Assembly: GCA_025464625.1 (NCBI GenBank)
Contig: JAOAUZ010000003.1
Span: forward strand, 62,001 to 126,000
Reading direction: 5' to 3'
DNA: 64,000 nt
From: Rickettsiales bacterium
GTDB taxonomy: Bacteria > Pseudomonadota > Alphaproteobacteria > Rickettsiales > SXRF01
Shown here one piece after another: positions 1-8,822 of this stretch. A program made the translations under genes and the position numbers. The notes beneath the pieces are model-generated. The model ran no database searches. It was given only the letters and a program-made list of their open reading frames with translations, and was not told the origin of the DNA. Within the stretch, counting starts at the first letter, position 1. Every line of letters begins with the position of its first letter.

Positions 1-4
1 GGAC

Positions 5-268
5 ATGAAAATGCCGTGCTGTGAAAAATGCGAATACTGTAAAGACGGAAAATGCGCCGAGTGTTGTAAAGATGGTGAGTGCAAATGTTGCAAGGACGGC
101 ATGTGCAAGATGTGCATGGGTAAAATGGGAGGCATGTCTTCCATGAAAGAAGGGATGCAATGTCCAATGATGAAAGGTAGCATGGATAACATGAAGAAAG
201 AATCTACGAAGATTCAGAATCTTAAATATGTTGGTGATGCAGAACATAAAGAACACCACGCACAATAA
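5..268 (+). CDS. Cys/Met-rich small metal-binding protein (possibly 5'-truncated by window edge)
   Basis: An 87-residue protein with 13 cysteines, 12 of them in the first 37 residues. Three near-tandem copies of a C-K-D-G-x-C-x(1-2)-C unit are visible (about residues 12-37), followed by a methionine-rich stretch (residues 33-63) and a hydrophilic, His-containing tail. Cys clusters followed by Met pairs are typical of soft-metal (copper or zinc) binding peptides; no named family is recognised. The first ATG lies 4 bases from the window edge, so the true start and the ribosome binding site may be outside. A strong hairpin follows the stop codon. Metal binding is inferred from composition only. 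Confidence 0.6.
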   Translation: MKMPCCEKCEYCKDGKCAECCKDGECKCCKDGMCKMCMGKMGGMSSMKEGMQCPMMKGSMDNMKKESTKIQNLKYVGDAEHKEHHAQ

Positions 269-317
269 GAAGCAGTTCTAACACTACAGAGAATTGGTTC
301 TGCACTAAAGGTTGCTT

Positions 318-348
318 CACCTTGCTCACTATAATAGTGAGCAAGGTG
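318..348 (+). terminator. Hairpin after the Cys-rich gene
   Basis: A perfect 14-bp inverted repeat (318-331 with 335-348) closes a 3-nt loop about 50 bases after the upstream stop codon. The T-tract behind it is weak (TTG then ATTTGAT), so it may be a Rho-independent terminator of low efficiency or an mRNA-stabilising stem. Confidence 0.55.
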
Positions 349-406
349 GTTGCAATTTGATATATTTAACGGTAACTAACCTAGCTTCAGTCTGTAATTG
401 TATATT

Positions 407-482
407 GCCGCTTTAGCTCAGTTGGTAGAGCACTTCATTCGTAATGAAGGGGTCGGGTGTTCGAGTCACCTAAGCGGCACCA
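407..482 (+). tRNA. tRNA-Thr(CGT)
   Basis: Canonical 76-nt cloverleaf. The acceptor stem GCCGCTT pairs with AAGCGGC, followed by U8-A9, a GCTC/GAGC D-stem, an anticodon stem CTTCA/TGAAG with loop TTCGTAA (anticodon CGT), a T-loop TTCGAGT, and an encoded CCA. Confidence 0.95.
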
Positions 483-540
483 TTTTCTCTGTAGTTAAGA
501 TTATTTGCGGTCAGCTGTCACGTTTAGTCGTAATATGAAT

Positions 541-616
541 TGGTGGACCGTGCTGGAATCGAACCAGCGACAAGCTGATTAAGAGTCAGCTGCTCTACCA
601 ACTGAGCTAACGGTCC
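541..616 (-). tRNA. tRNA-Lys(CTT)
   Basis: Canonical 76-nt cloverleaf on the minus strand. The acceptor stem is GGACCGT/ACGGTCC, the D-stem GCTC/GAGC, the anticodon stem GCTGA/TCAGC with loop CTCTTAA (anticodon CTT), the T-loop TTCGATT, and CCA is encoded. It faces the tRNA-Thr gene. Confidence 0.95.
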
Positions 617-808
617 ACATGCTCAGAGGTGTTTTGTATTCTATTGGCAGGGAATGTAAATATATTTGATTGAATGGGTAGACATTATATCAGACTTTTA
701 CAATAAGACCAGAAATTTAATTACTCATGTTTTATCTTAATATGCTGAAAATACTTATAAATTTGCTATAATGAAAGCAGAGGTATTGCAATTTATGGGA
801 GTATGCGT

Positions 809-1072
809 ATGTCTGACCTTAGCATGATGCTCAAAGATTATCGGCTGACGACGGCGGAGATACTCTATCACCTTCCTGACCACCCAATGTTGCTGCAGAG
901 CTTTGTGTGGCAGGATTTGGACATTGCTCCTAAATTCCCAGTGCTTAGTAAATTTCTAAATTTTTGGGAGCAGAAAATTGACGGCAAGTTACATTCTGTA
1001 AAGGTTGCCAGTACGCAGATTATTAAGCCAGCACAGTTTATTTACTGTAAAGGCGAGCTTAATATTCACTAG
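809..1072 (+). CDS. usg: Usg family protein
   Basis: An 87-residue protein that matches the alphaproteobacterial Usg family across its whole length. The family core YRLTTAEILYHLPDHP is present near the N-terminus, followed by FVWQD and the tail motif LHSVKVA. The biochemical role of Usg is not established; the name comes from its position near trp/asd genes in some species. A Shine-Dalgarno GGGAG at 797-801 sits 7 nt before the ATG at 809 and only 1 nt before an earlier ATG at 803, so 809 is the better start. It converges on yaaA, with only 5 nt between the stop codons. Confidence 0.85.
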   Translation: MSDLSMMLKDYRLTTAEILYHLPDHPMLLQSFVWQDLDIAPKFPVLSKFLNFWEQKIDGKLHSVKVASTQIIKPAQFIYCKGELNIH

Positions 1073-1077
1073 AGTTT

Positions 1078-1851
1078 TTATGGTTTTGCTCTGGTAAAAA
1101 CATAGTTTTTGCTGTCTGAGAGTTTTTTATTAAACTTATAACCGTTATCATTGAAAGCACGCAAATCAGCAGCTTTTTCTGTACGGTTTTTGATAATAAA
1201 ATTTGCCATTTTTCCCCGTGCTGCTTTGGCGAATAGACCAATAATCTTAAAGTCGCTGCCTTTGCCTTCTTTGAATATAATATTTAGCAATTCACCATCT
1301 AATTTTACTTCATGGACAGACTTAAAATATTCCTGTGATGCAAGATTTATCAATAGAGGTGATTTTTGTTTATGTAGAGCTGAATTTAAGGATTTTGTTA
1401 TTCGATCATCCCAAAATTCATAAAGATCCTTTCCGCGGGGATTGGCGAGTTTAATTCCCATTTCTAAGCGATATGGTTGGATTAAATCTAGTGGTTTAAG
1501 TAGCCCATATAGCCCAGAAAGAATGCGTAAATGCTCCTGTGCGAAGGAAAAATCTGATTCACTATAGTTTTCAATATCAATGCCTTCGTAAACATCGCCC
1601 TTGAATGCTAGGATTGCCTGACGAGCATTTTTTGTGGTAAAAGGTGTATAAAAATCTTGGTAACGCTGAAAATTCAAAGCAGCCAGTTTATTGCTTATAT
1701 CCATTAATTTCATTAATTCGGCTGGTGTTTTGTCTCGTAAGTATTTAATAAGTTGCACAGATCCATCTAGGAATTCTGGTATAGTATGTTTTTTTGTCAG
1801 TAGTTTTGATGTATAATCCATAGTTTTTGAGGGGGAAAGTATAATAATCAT
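1078..1851 (-). CDS. yaaA: Peroxide stress protein YaaA (UPF0246/DUF328)
   Basis: A 257-residue protein, the usual family length, with the signature N-terminus MIIILSPSKTMDYTS. Other conserved YaaA blocks are present: a central LSGLYGLLKPLDLIQPYRLEMG and a C-terminal KAARGKMANFII segment. In Escherichia coli YaaA limits DNA and protein damage under hydrogen peroxide by lowering free intracellular iron, and it has a DNA-binding fold. The gene is monocistronic, converging with usg and divergent from the Tad-like cluster. The assignment to family is secure; the physiological role here is inferred. Confidence 0.9.
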   Translation of the reverse strand: MIIILSPSKTMDYTSKLLTKKHTIPEFLDGSVQLIKYLRDKTPAELMKLMDISNKLAALNFQRYQDFYTPFTTKNARQAILAFKGDVYEGIDIENYSESDFSFAQEHLRILSGLYGLLKPLDLIQPYRLEMGIKLANPRGKDLYEFWDDRITKSLNSALHKQKSPLLINLASQEYFKSVHEVKLDGELLNIIFKEGKGSDFKIIGLFAKAARGKMANFIIKNRTEKAADLRAFNDNGYKFNKKLSDSKNYVFTRAKP

Positions 1852-1914
1852 TAAAACATGCCAATATTATTGTTGAAATGGTAATTAAATTTTAGAGGCG
1901 AAGAAAATTACAAT

Positions 1915-2553
1915 ATGCTAACATTAGACCACAATTATAACGATTTTAGTGGAACAAAGCGCATTATGCGAATGGTTTTTTCAGGATTTTTTCGTAAAAA
2001 TGATGGCTCGGCTCTCATCGAGTTCGCTATTGTTGCACCTGTATTTCTGCTTATTTTGTTTGGTGTGACAGAGTTCGGTTTGTTTATGTATCATAAAATA
2101 ACTGTCGAGCGTATTGCTGTGGAAGTTTCGCGTATTGCCTCTATTGCTAAAACTGCAGACAGCGGAGCATGTTCTGGGACAGCCAATCAGTCAGAATATA
2201 TAACCTGTATTGTTAGAGAAAAATCTCACGCGCTTATTAATGGTGATAGAGTGCAGGTGCAAATTGGAAGGGTGGCGGATGGTGGCACTTCTCTGCCCGA
2301 TATTTGTCTTGATGACCCAGTAAATCCAAGCAGTGCGCCAGCAACTTGCACTGTATATGAAGATGTTGATGGAAACGGAATCTATAGAGGTGCTGCAGCG
2401 AGTAATTACGGAGGTAATGGAGATACTATTGAGGTTCGTATATCCTATCCGTGGAGTGTTCAGTTTCCGTTGTTAAAAAATTACTTTGGTAGTGCTTCTA
2501 ATAAAGGCATTACAATGATTACTGCCTCAACCACTATTAAAAATGAGCCATGA
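1915..2553 (+). CDS. TadE-like pseudopilin
   Basis: A 212-residue protein whose N-terminal hydrophobic segment carries the TadE motif GSALIEFAIVAPVFLLIL (about residues 32-50), including the Glu expected at +5 after prepilin peptidase processing. The remainder is periplasmic, with paired Cys (residues about 83-101 and 138-147). TadE/TadF pseudopilins take part in assembly of Flp/Tad pili at the inner membrane. It is the first of three overlapping genes (TadE-like, TadE/F-like, TadG-like). No tadA, tadB, tadC, rcpA or flp gene is present in the window, so the rest of the machine must lie elsewhere if it exists. Confidence 0.82.
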   Translation: MLTLDHNYNDFSGTKRIMRMVFSGFFRKNDGSALIEFAIVAPVFLLILFGVTEFGLFMYHKITVERIAVEVSRIASIAKTADSGACSGTANQSEYITCIVREKSHALINGDRVQVQIGRVADGGTSLPDICLDDPVNPSSAPATCTVYEDVDGNGIYRGAAASNYGGNGDTIEVRISYPWSVQFPLLKNYFGSASNKGITMITASTTIKNEP

Positions 2554-3251
2554 TTATGCAGCGTTTTACTAGATATTTCATTTCGAATAGGCGAGGTTCA
2601 GCTCTGGTTGAATTTGCGCTGGCTGCACCGCTTCTACTCACCCTGTTTTTTGGTGTGGTTGAGCTAACGCGTTTCATCGTAATTATGCAGAAGGTGGAGA
2701 GGGCGAGCTATTCGCTATCGAATATCGTTATACAATATCTTCCCGCACAAGATCCTGCCGTTAATATTTTGGGCGAAATTAGCGAAGATAACATGAATAA
2801 TAGTGTGTTTCCCCAGCTGGCTAGTATTATGAATCCGAATAATGCCGCTGGTGATCTGCGTGCAATAGTTTCATCAGTGGTGAACACTGCTGCAACAGCA
2901 CCGCCTGTTATTACAATAAACTGGCAGATAGCGGGAGGAGGAACGTTCACGAACGCTGATACGTTTAGCGTAGTTAATGGTTTAGCCCCATCGGCTATAA
3001 ATTCATCGGTAAGGGATACAACGGCTACTTTTACCCCAGAAATAATGGCGGATTTGGCAAATATGCAGCAAGGTGAAAACATCATTGTTGTTGAAGTTTT
3101 TTATAATTACCAACCGTTAGTGAGTGATATACTAACTAGGTTTGGCATGCCATCATTGGCACAAAGAACTATAGTTTCTAGGGTATATTCTATTCCACGT
3201 CAGGGTAATTTGCTTGCACTACCACCAAGTTTTCCAGTGGCTACACCGTGA
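2550..3251 (+). CDS. TadE/TadF-like pseudopilin
   Basis: A 233-residue protein with a second TadE-type N-terminus (RGSALVEFALAAPLLLTLFFGVVE) and a single membrane segment, followed by a periplasmic domain without cysteines. It overlaps the preceding gene by an ATGA junction, implying translational coupling. Its length and place between TadE-like and TadG-like genes suit TadF. A start two codons later (2556) is equally possible. Confidence 0.8.
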   Translation: MIMQRFTRYFISNRRGSALVEFALAAPLLLTLFFGVVELTRFIVIMQKVERASYSLSNIVIQYLPAQDPAVNILGEISEDNMNNSVFPQLASIMNPNNAAGDLRAIVSSVVNTAATAPPVITINWQIAGGGTFTNADTFSVVNGLAPSAINSSVRDTTATFTPEIMADLANMQQGENIIVVEVFYNYQPLVSDILTRFGMPSLAQRTIVSRVYSIPRQGNLLALPPSFPVATP

Positions 3252-3259
3252 GGTATAAA

Positions 3260-4480
3260 ATGAAAAAATATATAAAAATATTATTGTCTTTGGGGCGTGC
3301 TAATGAAGGTGGCGTACTCATTATGGTGGGTGTTTTTATCCTTATAATTTTTGCCATTGGTGGTGCGGGTATTGATTTTGGACGCGCACAATTATTGCAA
3401 ATGAAAGAACAGCAAGCATCAGATTCTGCTGCGCTCGCTGCTGCCAATATATTGGATAAAGACACTATCAATCCTAACGAGGCCACAATAAGAGAGGATG
3501 CCGCGCGTCGTTATTACAATCTGAATTTTCCAACGAGCTATTTGGGAGTTTCCCGTACTACTCCACAATATAGTTTTAATAAAGCCAGTGGCGATATTAT
3601 AGTTAGTAACAGCGAAAATATAAAAACAAACTATATAACGACAATGGGAAGAAGTGATCTAACCGTTGCGGCACGCACTAAGGTTAATATTCCTAACAAA
3701 AATATTCCAGATTTTGATGTGGTAATGGTAATAGATGAGTCTGGATCAACACGAATAGCAATACCCACCACAGGAAGAAGTAGAATTGAAACGGAACGGG
3801 CAGCTGTTTCCAGTATGCTGGATGTACTTTTTCCCGCTAACCAACCACCAAACCCGAATCTTCGCTTTGGACTAACTGGGCATTCTGGAGCTATAACCCA
3901 CGCCTTTGGGCTTACCTCAGACAAAGTTCAAGCACAAACCTATATAAATTCTCTCGATTGGCATAATCAAACTTATACACATTGGGGAATGGAAGCAGGT
4001 TTTAATATGATATCTGGTGTGTGGAATGGTTTTGTTCCTCCAAATCGGTGTGGCGTGCATAATAATCCTCTATGTGTTCCTCAGAGAAACACAGGCGTTC
4101 CAGCAGCTGTAACAGATCGTGATGATGGAGCGAGATTAAGTAGATCAAGATACGTTGTGTTTATAACTGATGGTTTTATAATGGTGCAACCAGCACCTTG
4201 CCGTGGAGGGGTAGGAGATTTTTTACCAGGTGACACTTGCCCGAATTATAATGCATTTCTCAGGGTGTGTGATAGTATTAAGGCACCTCTGGCAGATGGT
4301 TCACCAGGGGCAATTATTTACACTATTAATTTTGCCTCACAATCATCAGGTGATGTGGCTCCTATGACTTCCTGTGCCTCAGATCCTTCCAAGTATTTTT
4401 ATGCACCAGACGGTCCAACTTTACAGGGGATTCTCACAGGTATAGCAACCAAGATAAATAAGGTCAGAATTACTGATTAA
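3260..4480 (+). CDS. TadG-like protein with von Willebrand factor A domain
   Basis: A 406-residue protein with an N-terminal membrane anchor of the putative Flp pilus-assembly TadG type (GGVLIMVGVFILIIFAIGGAG) and a large periplasmic vWA domain. The MIDAS motif D-E-S-G-S occurs near residue 158, and a downstream FITDGF segment fits the domain core. Several Cys pairs in the C-terminal half suggest disulfides. TadG proteins help anchor or assemble Tad pili. The ATG at 3260 has a GAGG ribosome binding site 8 nt upstream and is preferred over the GTG at 3248 that overlaps the previous stop. It ends the three-gene Tad-like operon. Confidence 0.82.
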   Translation: MKKYIKILLSLGRANEGGVLIMVGVFILIIFAIGGAGIDFGRAQLLQMKEQQASDSAALAAANILDKDTINPNEATIREDAARRYYNLNFPTSYLGVSRTTPQYSFNKASGDIIVSNSENIKTNYITTMGRSDLTVAARTKVNIPNKNIPDFDVVMVIDESGSTRIAIPTTGRSRIETERAAVSSMLDVLFPANQPPNPNLRFGLTGHSGAITHAFGLTSDKVQAQTYINSLDWHNQTYTHWGMEAGFNMISGVWNGFVPPNRCGVHNNPLCVPQRNTGVPAAVTDRDDGARLSRSRYVVFITDGFIMVQPAPCRGGVGDFLPGDTCPNYNAFLRVCDSIKAPLADGSPGAIIYTINFASQSSGDVAPMTSCASDPSKYFYAPDGPTLQGILTGIATKINKVRITD

Positions 4481-4539
4481 TTTTTTAGTGTAAAAGATAA
4501 TGCCCTTGAATATTTTTGTCATGCCTATATAAAAGCACG

Positions 4540-5511
4540 ATGATAAATTCTGTAAAAAAATCTGTGAAAAATATTTTAGTTGCTGGCGGTACTGGTTTTA
4601 TCGGTTCGCATTTGTGTATTTCGCTTGTTGAGCGTGGTCATAATGTTGTGGCACTGGATAATTTTTTTACTGGCAGGCGCGAGAATATAGAATCATTATT
4701 TTCTAGCGATCATTTCAAACTTATAGAGCATGATATAACCACGCCATTTTCTGGTGTGGATGGTATTATTTTCGATGAAATTTATAACCTAGCTTGCCCA
4801 GCCTCACCTGTGCATTATCAGCCTGACCCAGTGCGCACCATGATGGTGAATATTTTAGGTATGAAGAATTTGTTGGATTTGGCAAAAAAACATAACGCAC
4901 GGATCTTGCAAACTTCAACAAGTGAGGTTTATGGTAATCCTGAAGTTCATCCGCAGCCAGAAAACTATCTTGGAAATGTAAATACTATTGGTCCTCGTGC
5001 CTGTTATGATGAGGGTAAGCGTGCTGCTGAAACTTTATGTTTTGATTATCACCGCAAATATAAAACTGACATAAAAATTGTGCGGATTTTTAATACCTAT
5101 GGATCATTGATGCGCCATGATGATGGGCGGGTGGTTTCTAATTTTATCTGTCAGGCACTATCTGGTAATCCAATCACGATTTATGGTGATGGTTCACAAA
5201 CACGTTCATTTTGTTATATTGACGACATGGTTGATGGAATAATGCGCATGATGGAAAGTAAAAATGGTGTCATTGGTCCAGTGAATCTTGGTAATCCCGA
5301 TGAATTTACAGTTGAGGAATTGGCGGAAAAAATCTTGGAAATGACGGGCAGCAAATCGCCCCTTACCTACAAACCTCTTCCACAGGATGACCCATTGCAG
5401 CGTCAACCAGATATTAGCCTTGCCAAAAAGCTACTGGGTTGGCAGCCAAAAGTGAAGCTAGACAAAGGTCTAGCCAAGACTATTGCTTATTTTTCCAAGG
5501 CATCATGTTAA
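4540..5511 (+). CDS. UDP-glucuronate decarboxylase (UDP-xylose synthase), SDR family
   Basis: A 323-residue extended short-chain dehydrogenase. It has the NAD-binding GGTGFIGSH at the N-terminus, the family motif DNFFTGRRENI, a TSTSEVYG block with the active-site Ser/Thr, and the catalytic Y-x3-K as YDEGK. The sequence LACPASPVHYQPDPVRT is characteristic of UDP-glucuronate decarboxylases, which make UDP-xylose from UDP-glucuronate using bound NAD for surface polysaccharide. An in-frame TTG lies 24 nt upstream, but the ATG at 4540 gives the normal N-terminus (short lead, then KNILVAGG). A second, different decarboxylase-type SDR (ArnA-like) lies at 61466-62518. Confidence 0.88.
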   Translation: MINSVKKSVKNILVAGGTGFIGSHLCISLVERGHNVVALDNFFTGRRENIESLFSSDHFKLIEHDITTPFSGVDGIIFDEIYNLACPASPVHYQPDPVRTMMVNILGMKNLLDLAKKHNARILQTSTSEVYGNPEVHPQPENYLGNVNTIGPRACYDEGKRAAETLCFDYHRKYKTDIKIVRIFNTYGSLMRHDDGRVVSNFICQALSGNPITIYGDGSQTRSFCYIDDMVDGIMRMMESKNGVIGPVNLGNPDEFTVEELAEKILEMTGSKSPLTYKPLPQDDPLQRQPDISLAKKLLGWQPKVKLDKGLAKTIAYFSKASC

Positions 5512-5545
5512 TTGTTTATTAAAAACTTAATGTTAGCATTATAAG

Positions 5546-6295
5546 ATGAAGATTTTAGTCCCAGTAAAACGAGTGGTTGATTATAACGTACGGATTCGTG
5601 TTCGCGCGGATGGTTCAGGTGTGGAAACTTCTGGCGTTAAAATGTCGATGAATCCGTTTGATGAAATTGCTGTTGAAGAAGCAGTACGACTAAAAGAAAA
5701 AGGAATCGCTAGCGAAGTTATAGTTGTTTCTATGGGAGTTGATGCCGCGCAGGAAGTTTTACGTTCGGCACTGGCGATGGGTGCAGACAGAGCAATTTTA
5801 GTTTTAAGTGATAATAAAATTCAGTCACTCGGTGCAGCAAAAATTCTTGCTAAATTGGTAGAGCAGGAACAACCACAACTCGTGATTATCGGCAAACAGG
5901 CGATTGATGATGATGCCAACCAAACTGGGCAGATGCTTGCTGGTTTGCTTGGTTGGGGGCAGGGGACATTTGCTTCTAAAATTACAATAGAAAATAATTC
6001 TGCATTAGTAACCCGCGAAATTGATGGTGGTTTGATGACGGTGAAATTATCGCTTCCAGCAGTTATAAGTACTGACCTGCGCCTCAATGAACCGCGCTAT
6101 GCTGCGCTTCCCAACATCATGAAAGCGCGCAGCAAACCGCTTGCAAAAATGAATGCTGCAGATCTTGGGCTTGATATCGCTCCGCGCGTAAAACATCTGA
6201 AATATGAAGAACCAAAAAAACGTACTGGTGGTGGCAAAGTTAAGGATGTTGCTGAGTTGGTGGAAAAAATAAAGAACGAGGCGAAGGTTATATGA
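5546..6295 (+). CDS. etfB: Electron transfer flavoprotein subunit beta
   Basis: A 249-residue protein with the ETF-beta start [15 protein letters not shown], the adenine-nucleotide binding region ([11 protein letters not shown]), and the signature block with [18 protein letters not shown]. The beta subunit binds AMP and, with EtfA, passes electrons from acyl-CoA and other flavin dehydrogenases to ETF-ubiquinone oxidoreductase. Length equals the family norm. It overlaps etfA by 4 nt (ATGA) and begins an operon etfB-etfA-nadE-membrane protein. Confidence 0.95.
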   Translation: MKILVPVKRVVDYNVRIRVRADGSGVETSGVKMSMNPFDEIAVEEAVRLKEKGIASEVIVVSMGVDAAQEVLRSALAMGADRAILVLSDNKIQSLGAAKILAKLVEQEQPQLVIIGKQAIDDDANQTGQMLAGLLGWGQGTFASKITIENNSALVTREIDGGLMTVKLSLPAVISTDLRLNEPRYAALPNIMKARSKPLAKMNAADLGLDIAPRVKHLKYEEPKKRTGGGKVKDVAELVEKIKNEAKVI

Positions 6296-7227
6296 CAATT
6301 CTTATCCTCGCTGAACATAATAACAAAACTCTGCATCCTGCTACCAACCATGCAGTTACCGCTGCCACGCAAATTGGCGGAGATGTTCATATTTTGGTTG
6401 TGGGGTCAAATGCAGATGGAGCAGTAAAACAGGCAGCATCAATCGCAGGTGTGAGTAAGGTGTTGTACGCTGATGCAGCGCATTATTCTTATCCTCTGGC
6501 AGAAAATATAGCACCTCTTATTGCTTCTATTGGCAAAAACTATTCGCATATTCTGGCAACGGCAACGACCACAGGCAAAGATATTATGCCTCGTGCAGCA
6601 GCATTGCTTAATGCGTCGCAAATATCAGAAATTATAAAAATAATCTCGCCTGACACATTTGTTCGCCCGATTTATGCAGGTAATGCACTGGAAACCGTGC
6701 AGACAGATGAGGCAGTAAAAATTATTACACTCAGGCAGACTGCTTTTGCACCAGCTTCTGCAACGGGTGGAACTGCAGCAATTGAAACGCTTGCACCACT
6801 TGCTGCAAGCAATCTTTCTAGTTTTGTAGAGTTGCAGGAAAATAAATCAGAAAGACCAGAATTAACTTCAGCAAAAATAGTTGTATCTGGTGGTCGCGGA
6901 ATGGGCAGCGCAGAGAATTTTAAAAAACTGGAAGTGCTGGCGGATATTTTGAGAGCGGGAATAGGCGCGTCACGCGCAGCAGTGGATGCTGGGTTTGTTC
7001 CCAATGATTATCAGGTTGGGCAAACAGGAAAAGTTGTTGCCCCTGATCTTTATATCGCCGTTGGAATTTCAGGAGCGATACAACATCTTGCGGGTATGAA
7101 AGACAGCAAGGTGATAGTCGCTATAAATAAAGATGAAAATGCACCAATCTTTGAAGTTGCCGATTATGGTTTGGTGATGCAGTGGCAAGACGCTCTGCCC
7201 GAGCTAGAGAAATTACTCTCTAAATGA
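6292..7227 (+). CDS. etfA: Electron transfer flavoprotein subunit alpha (FAD-binding)
   Basis: A 311-residue protein with the conserved C-terminal FAD domain: [35 protein letters not shown], and the terminal block with [16 protein letters not shown] and [10 protein letters not shown]. These define EtfA and supply the FAD site of the heterodimer. Translation is coupled to etfB through a 4-nt overlap, and nadE starts one base after its stop codon. No ETF dehydrogenase or acyl-CoA dehydrogenase is next to it. Confidence 0.95.
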   Translation: MTILILAEHNNKTLHPATNHAVTAATQIGGDVHILVVGSNADGAVKQAASIAGVSKVLYADAAHYSYPLAENIAPLIASIGKNYSHILATATTTGKDIMPRAAALLNASQISEIIKIISPDTFVRPIYAGNALETVQTDEAVKIITLRQTAFAPASATGGTAAIETLAPLAASNLSSFVELQENKSERPELTSAKIVVSGGRGMGSAENFKKLEVLADILRAGIGASRAAVDAGFVPNDYQVGQTGKVVAPDLYIAVGISGAIQHLAGMKDSKVIVAINKDENAPIFEVADYGLVMQWQDALPELEKLLSK

Positions 7228-7228
7228 T

Positions 7229-8821
7229 ATGTCTGACTTACCACAAATTGCTATTGCACAAATAAATGTTACAGTTGGTGATATAGCGGGCAACCGCGCA
7301 AAAATTCTAAAATATTATGATGAGGCGACTAAGGCAGGGGCAAAACTGGTAGTTTTTCCTGAGCTTTGCATTACAGGATATCCCCCACAAGATTTAATAT
7401 TGTCGCCAGATTTTCGTAAGACAGCTATGCAGGCGGTCTATGATATTGCAAAAAAAACTGCAAATGGTGCAGCTATTATTCTCGGCTGTGTTTGGGAAGA
7501 TGAAGGTAAAATACATAATTCTGGTCTGCTACTTGATGGCGGGAAAATAGTTCATGCCCAACCAAAAACTATCTTGCCTAACTATGGAATTTTTGATGAA
7601 AAACGCTTGTTTGTAGCTGGTGACAGAACTGTTGTTATAAATTGGCGCGAGCATAAAATCGCCATTTTGATTTGCGAAGATGTGTGGAATGAAGAGGTGG
7701 TTAAGTCACTAAAAAATAGAGCTATAGATGCAGTATTTGTAATTAATGCTTCGCCATTTGAAATAGGAAAATATGAACAAAGACTCAGCGTTGTAAAGAA
7801 AGCAGCAAGCATAATTGCTGTACCTGTGTTCTATACCAATTTGGTTGGTGGGCAGGATGATATAGTTTTTGATGGTGGTTCATTTGTAATGAATAAAGAA
7901 GGCAAGAAAATTTGTGAATTGCCTAGATTTGAGGAAGCTCTACAAAATAATGACAAGATCCTTCACTGCGTTCAGGATGACAGTTATGAAATCTGGAACG
8001 CCATGAAGCTTGGGCTTACTGATTATGTGCATAAGAATGGTTTTTCTAAAGTTTTACTTGGGCTTTCTGGCGGGATAGATTCTGCGGTAACGGTTGCTCT
8101 TGCGGTTGATGCACTTGGTGCTGATAATGTTCTTGGTGTGTTGTTGCCATCACCTTATAGCTCAAAAGAAAGTGTTGAAGATGCGCTCGCGAGTGCAAAA
8201 TTATTAGGTATAAAAACCCATACTATTCCTATTACGTCAGCGATGGAAACATTCTCTGATTTACTCACTCCTGAATTTGAAAAAGAAAACTGGATGGAAG
8301 AGCCAGAACTAGGTGGCAATTTGCAAGCAAGGCTGCGCGCCGTAATACTTATGGGGCTTTCTAACCGCTATGGCAGTTTGCTGCTTTCTACTGGTAATAA
8401 ATCAGAAATCGCTGTTGGCTATTCCACGCTATATGGTGATTCTTGTGGTGCATATAATGTACTTAAAGATATTTATAAAACGCAGGTTTATGAATTGGCT
8501 AATTGGCGCAATGAGCAGTCGCCCGCTATTCCAAAACGCAGCATCAGCAAAGCACCATCGGCGGAATTAAAGCCCAATCAGCTAGACGCGGATAACCTAC
8601 CACCTTATGATATACTTGATGATATTTTGGCAAAGCATATTGAGGGCAGAATGTCAGAGCAGGAAATTATTGCAGCAGGGCATGAGCAGAAAATAGTGGA
8701 AAAAGTTTTGCGCTTGGTGCGACTGTCGGAATATAAACGTAGTCAGTCTTGCCTTGGTGTAAAAATATCGCCGATGTTATTTGGCAAAGATCGTCGCTAT
8801 CCAATAACCAACAAATTTTGA
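7229..8821 (+). CDS. nadE: Glutamine-dependent NAD+ synthetase with an in-frame repeat-derived segment
   Basis: A 530-residue two-domain enzyme that makes NAD+ from nicotinate adenine dinucleotide, ATP and glutamine. The N-terminal nitrilase-type glutaminase has the triad E45 (FPELCITGYPP), K113 and C149 (ILICEDVW). The C-terminal synthetase has the P-loop SGGIDS at 280-285 and the LSTGNKSE block. Between the domains, residues about 241-252 (NDKILHCVQDDS) are encoded by a short palindromic repeat unlike the family linker. The reading frame is kept. The ATG lies one base after the etfA stop, so it is part of the etf operon. Function is expected to be intact because the insert is in the linker. 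Confidence 0.93.
   Translation: MSDLPQIAIAQINVTVGDIAGNRAKILKYYDEATKAGAKLVVFPELCITGYPPQDLILSPDFRKTAMQAVYDIAKKTANGAAIILGCVWEDEGKIHNSGLLLDGGKIVHAQPKTILPNYGIFDEKRLFVAGDRTVVINWREHKIAILICEDVWNEEVVKSLKNRAIDAVFVINASPFEIGKYEQRLSVVKKAASIIAVPVFYTNLVGGQDDIVFDGGSFVMNKEGKKICELPRFEEALQNNDKILHCVQDDSYEIWNAMKLGLTDYVHKNGFSKVLLGLSGGIDSAVTVALAVDALGADNVLGVLLPSPYSSKESVEDALASAKLLGIKTHTIPITSAMETFSDLLTPEFEKENWMEEPELGGNLQARLRAVILMGLSNRYGSLLLSTGNKSEIAVGYSTLYGDSCGAYNVLKDIYKTQVYELANWRNEQSPAIPKRSISKAPSAELKPNQLDADNLPPYDILDDILAKHIEGRMSEQEIIAAGHEQKIVEKVLRLVRLSEYKRSQSCLGVKISPMLFGKDRRYPITNKF
7952..7982 (+). repeat. Palindromic repeat copy inside nadE
   Basis: The segment reads GACAAGATCCTTCACTGCG then TTCAGGATGACA; its complement begins TGTCATCCTGAACGCAGTG. 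ATCCT and AGGAT arms flank the centre. It belongs to the same GTCATNC-type repeat style seen in intergenic spaces at 12.8, 20.2, 21.6, 22.5 and 47.4 kb, but here it is translated in frame. Confidence 0.7.
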
Positions 8822-8822
8822 T

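Noticed and set aside
7229-8821. Frameshift or pseudogene in nadE because of the repeat
   Set aside because: The insertion keeps the frame and all catalytic motifs of both domains are intact.
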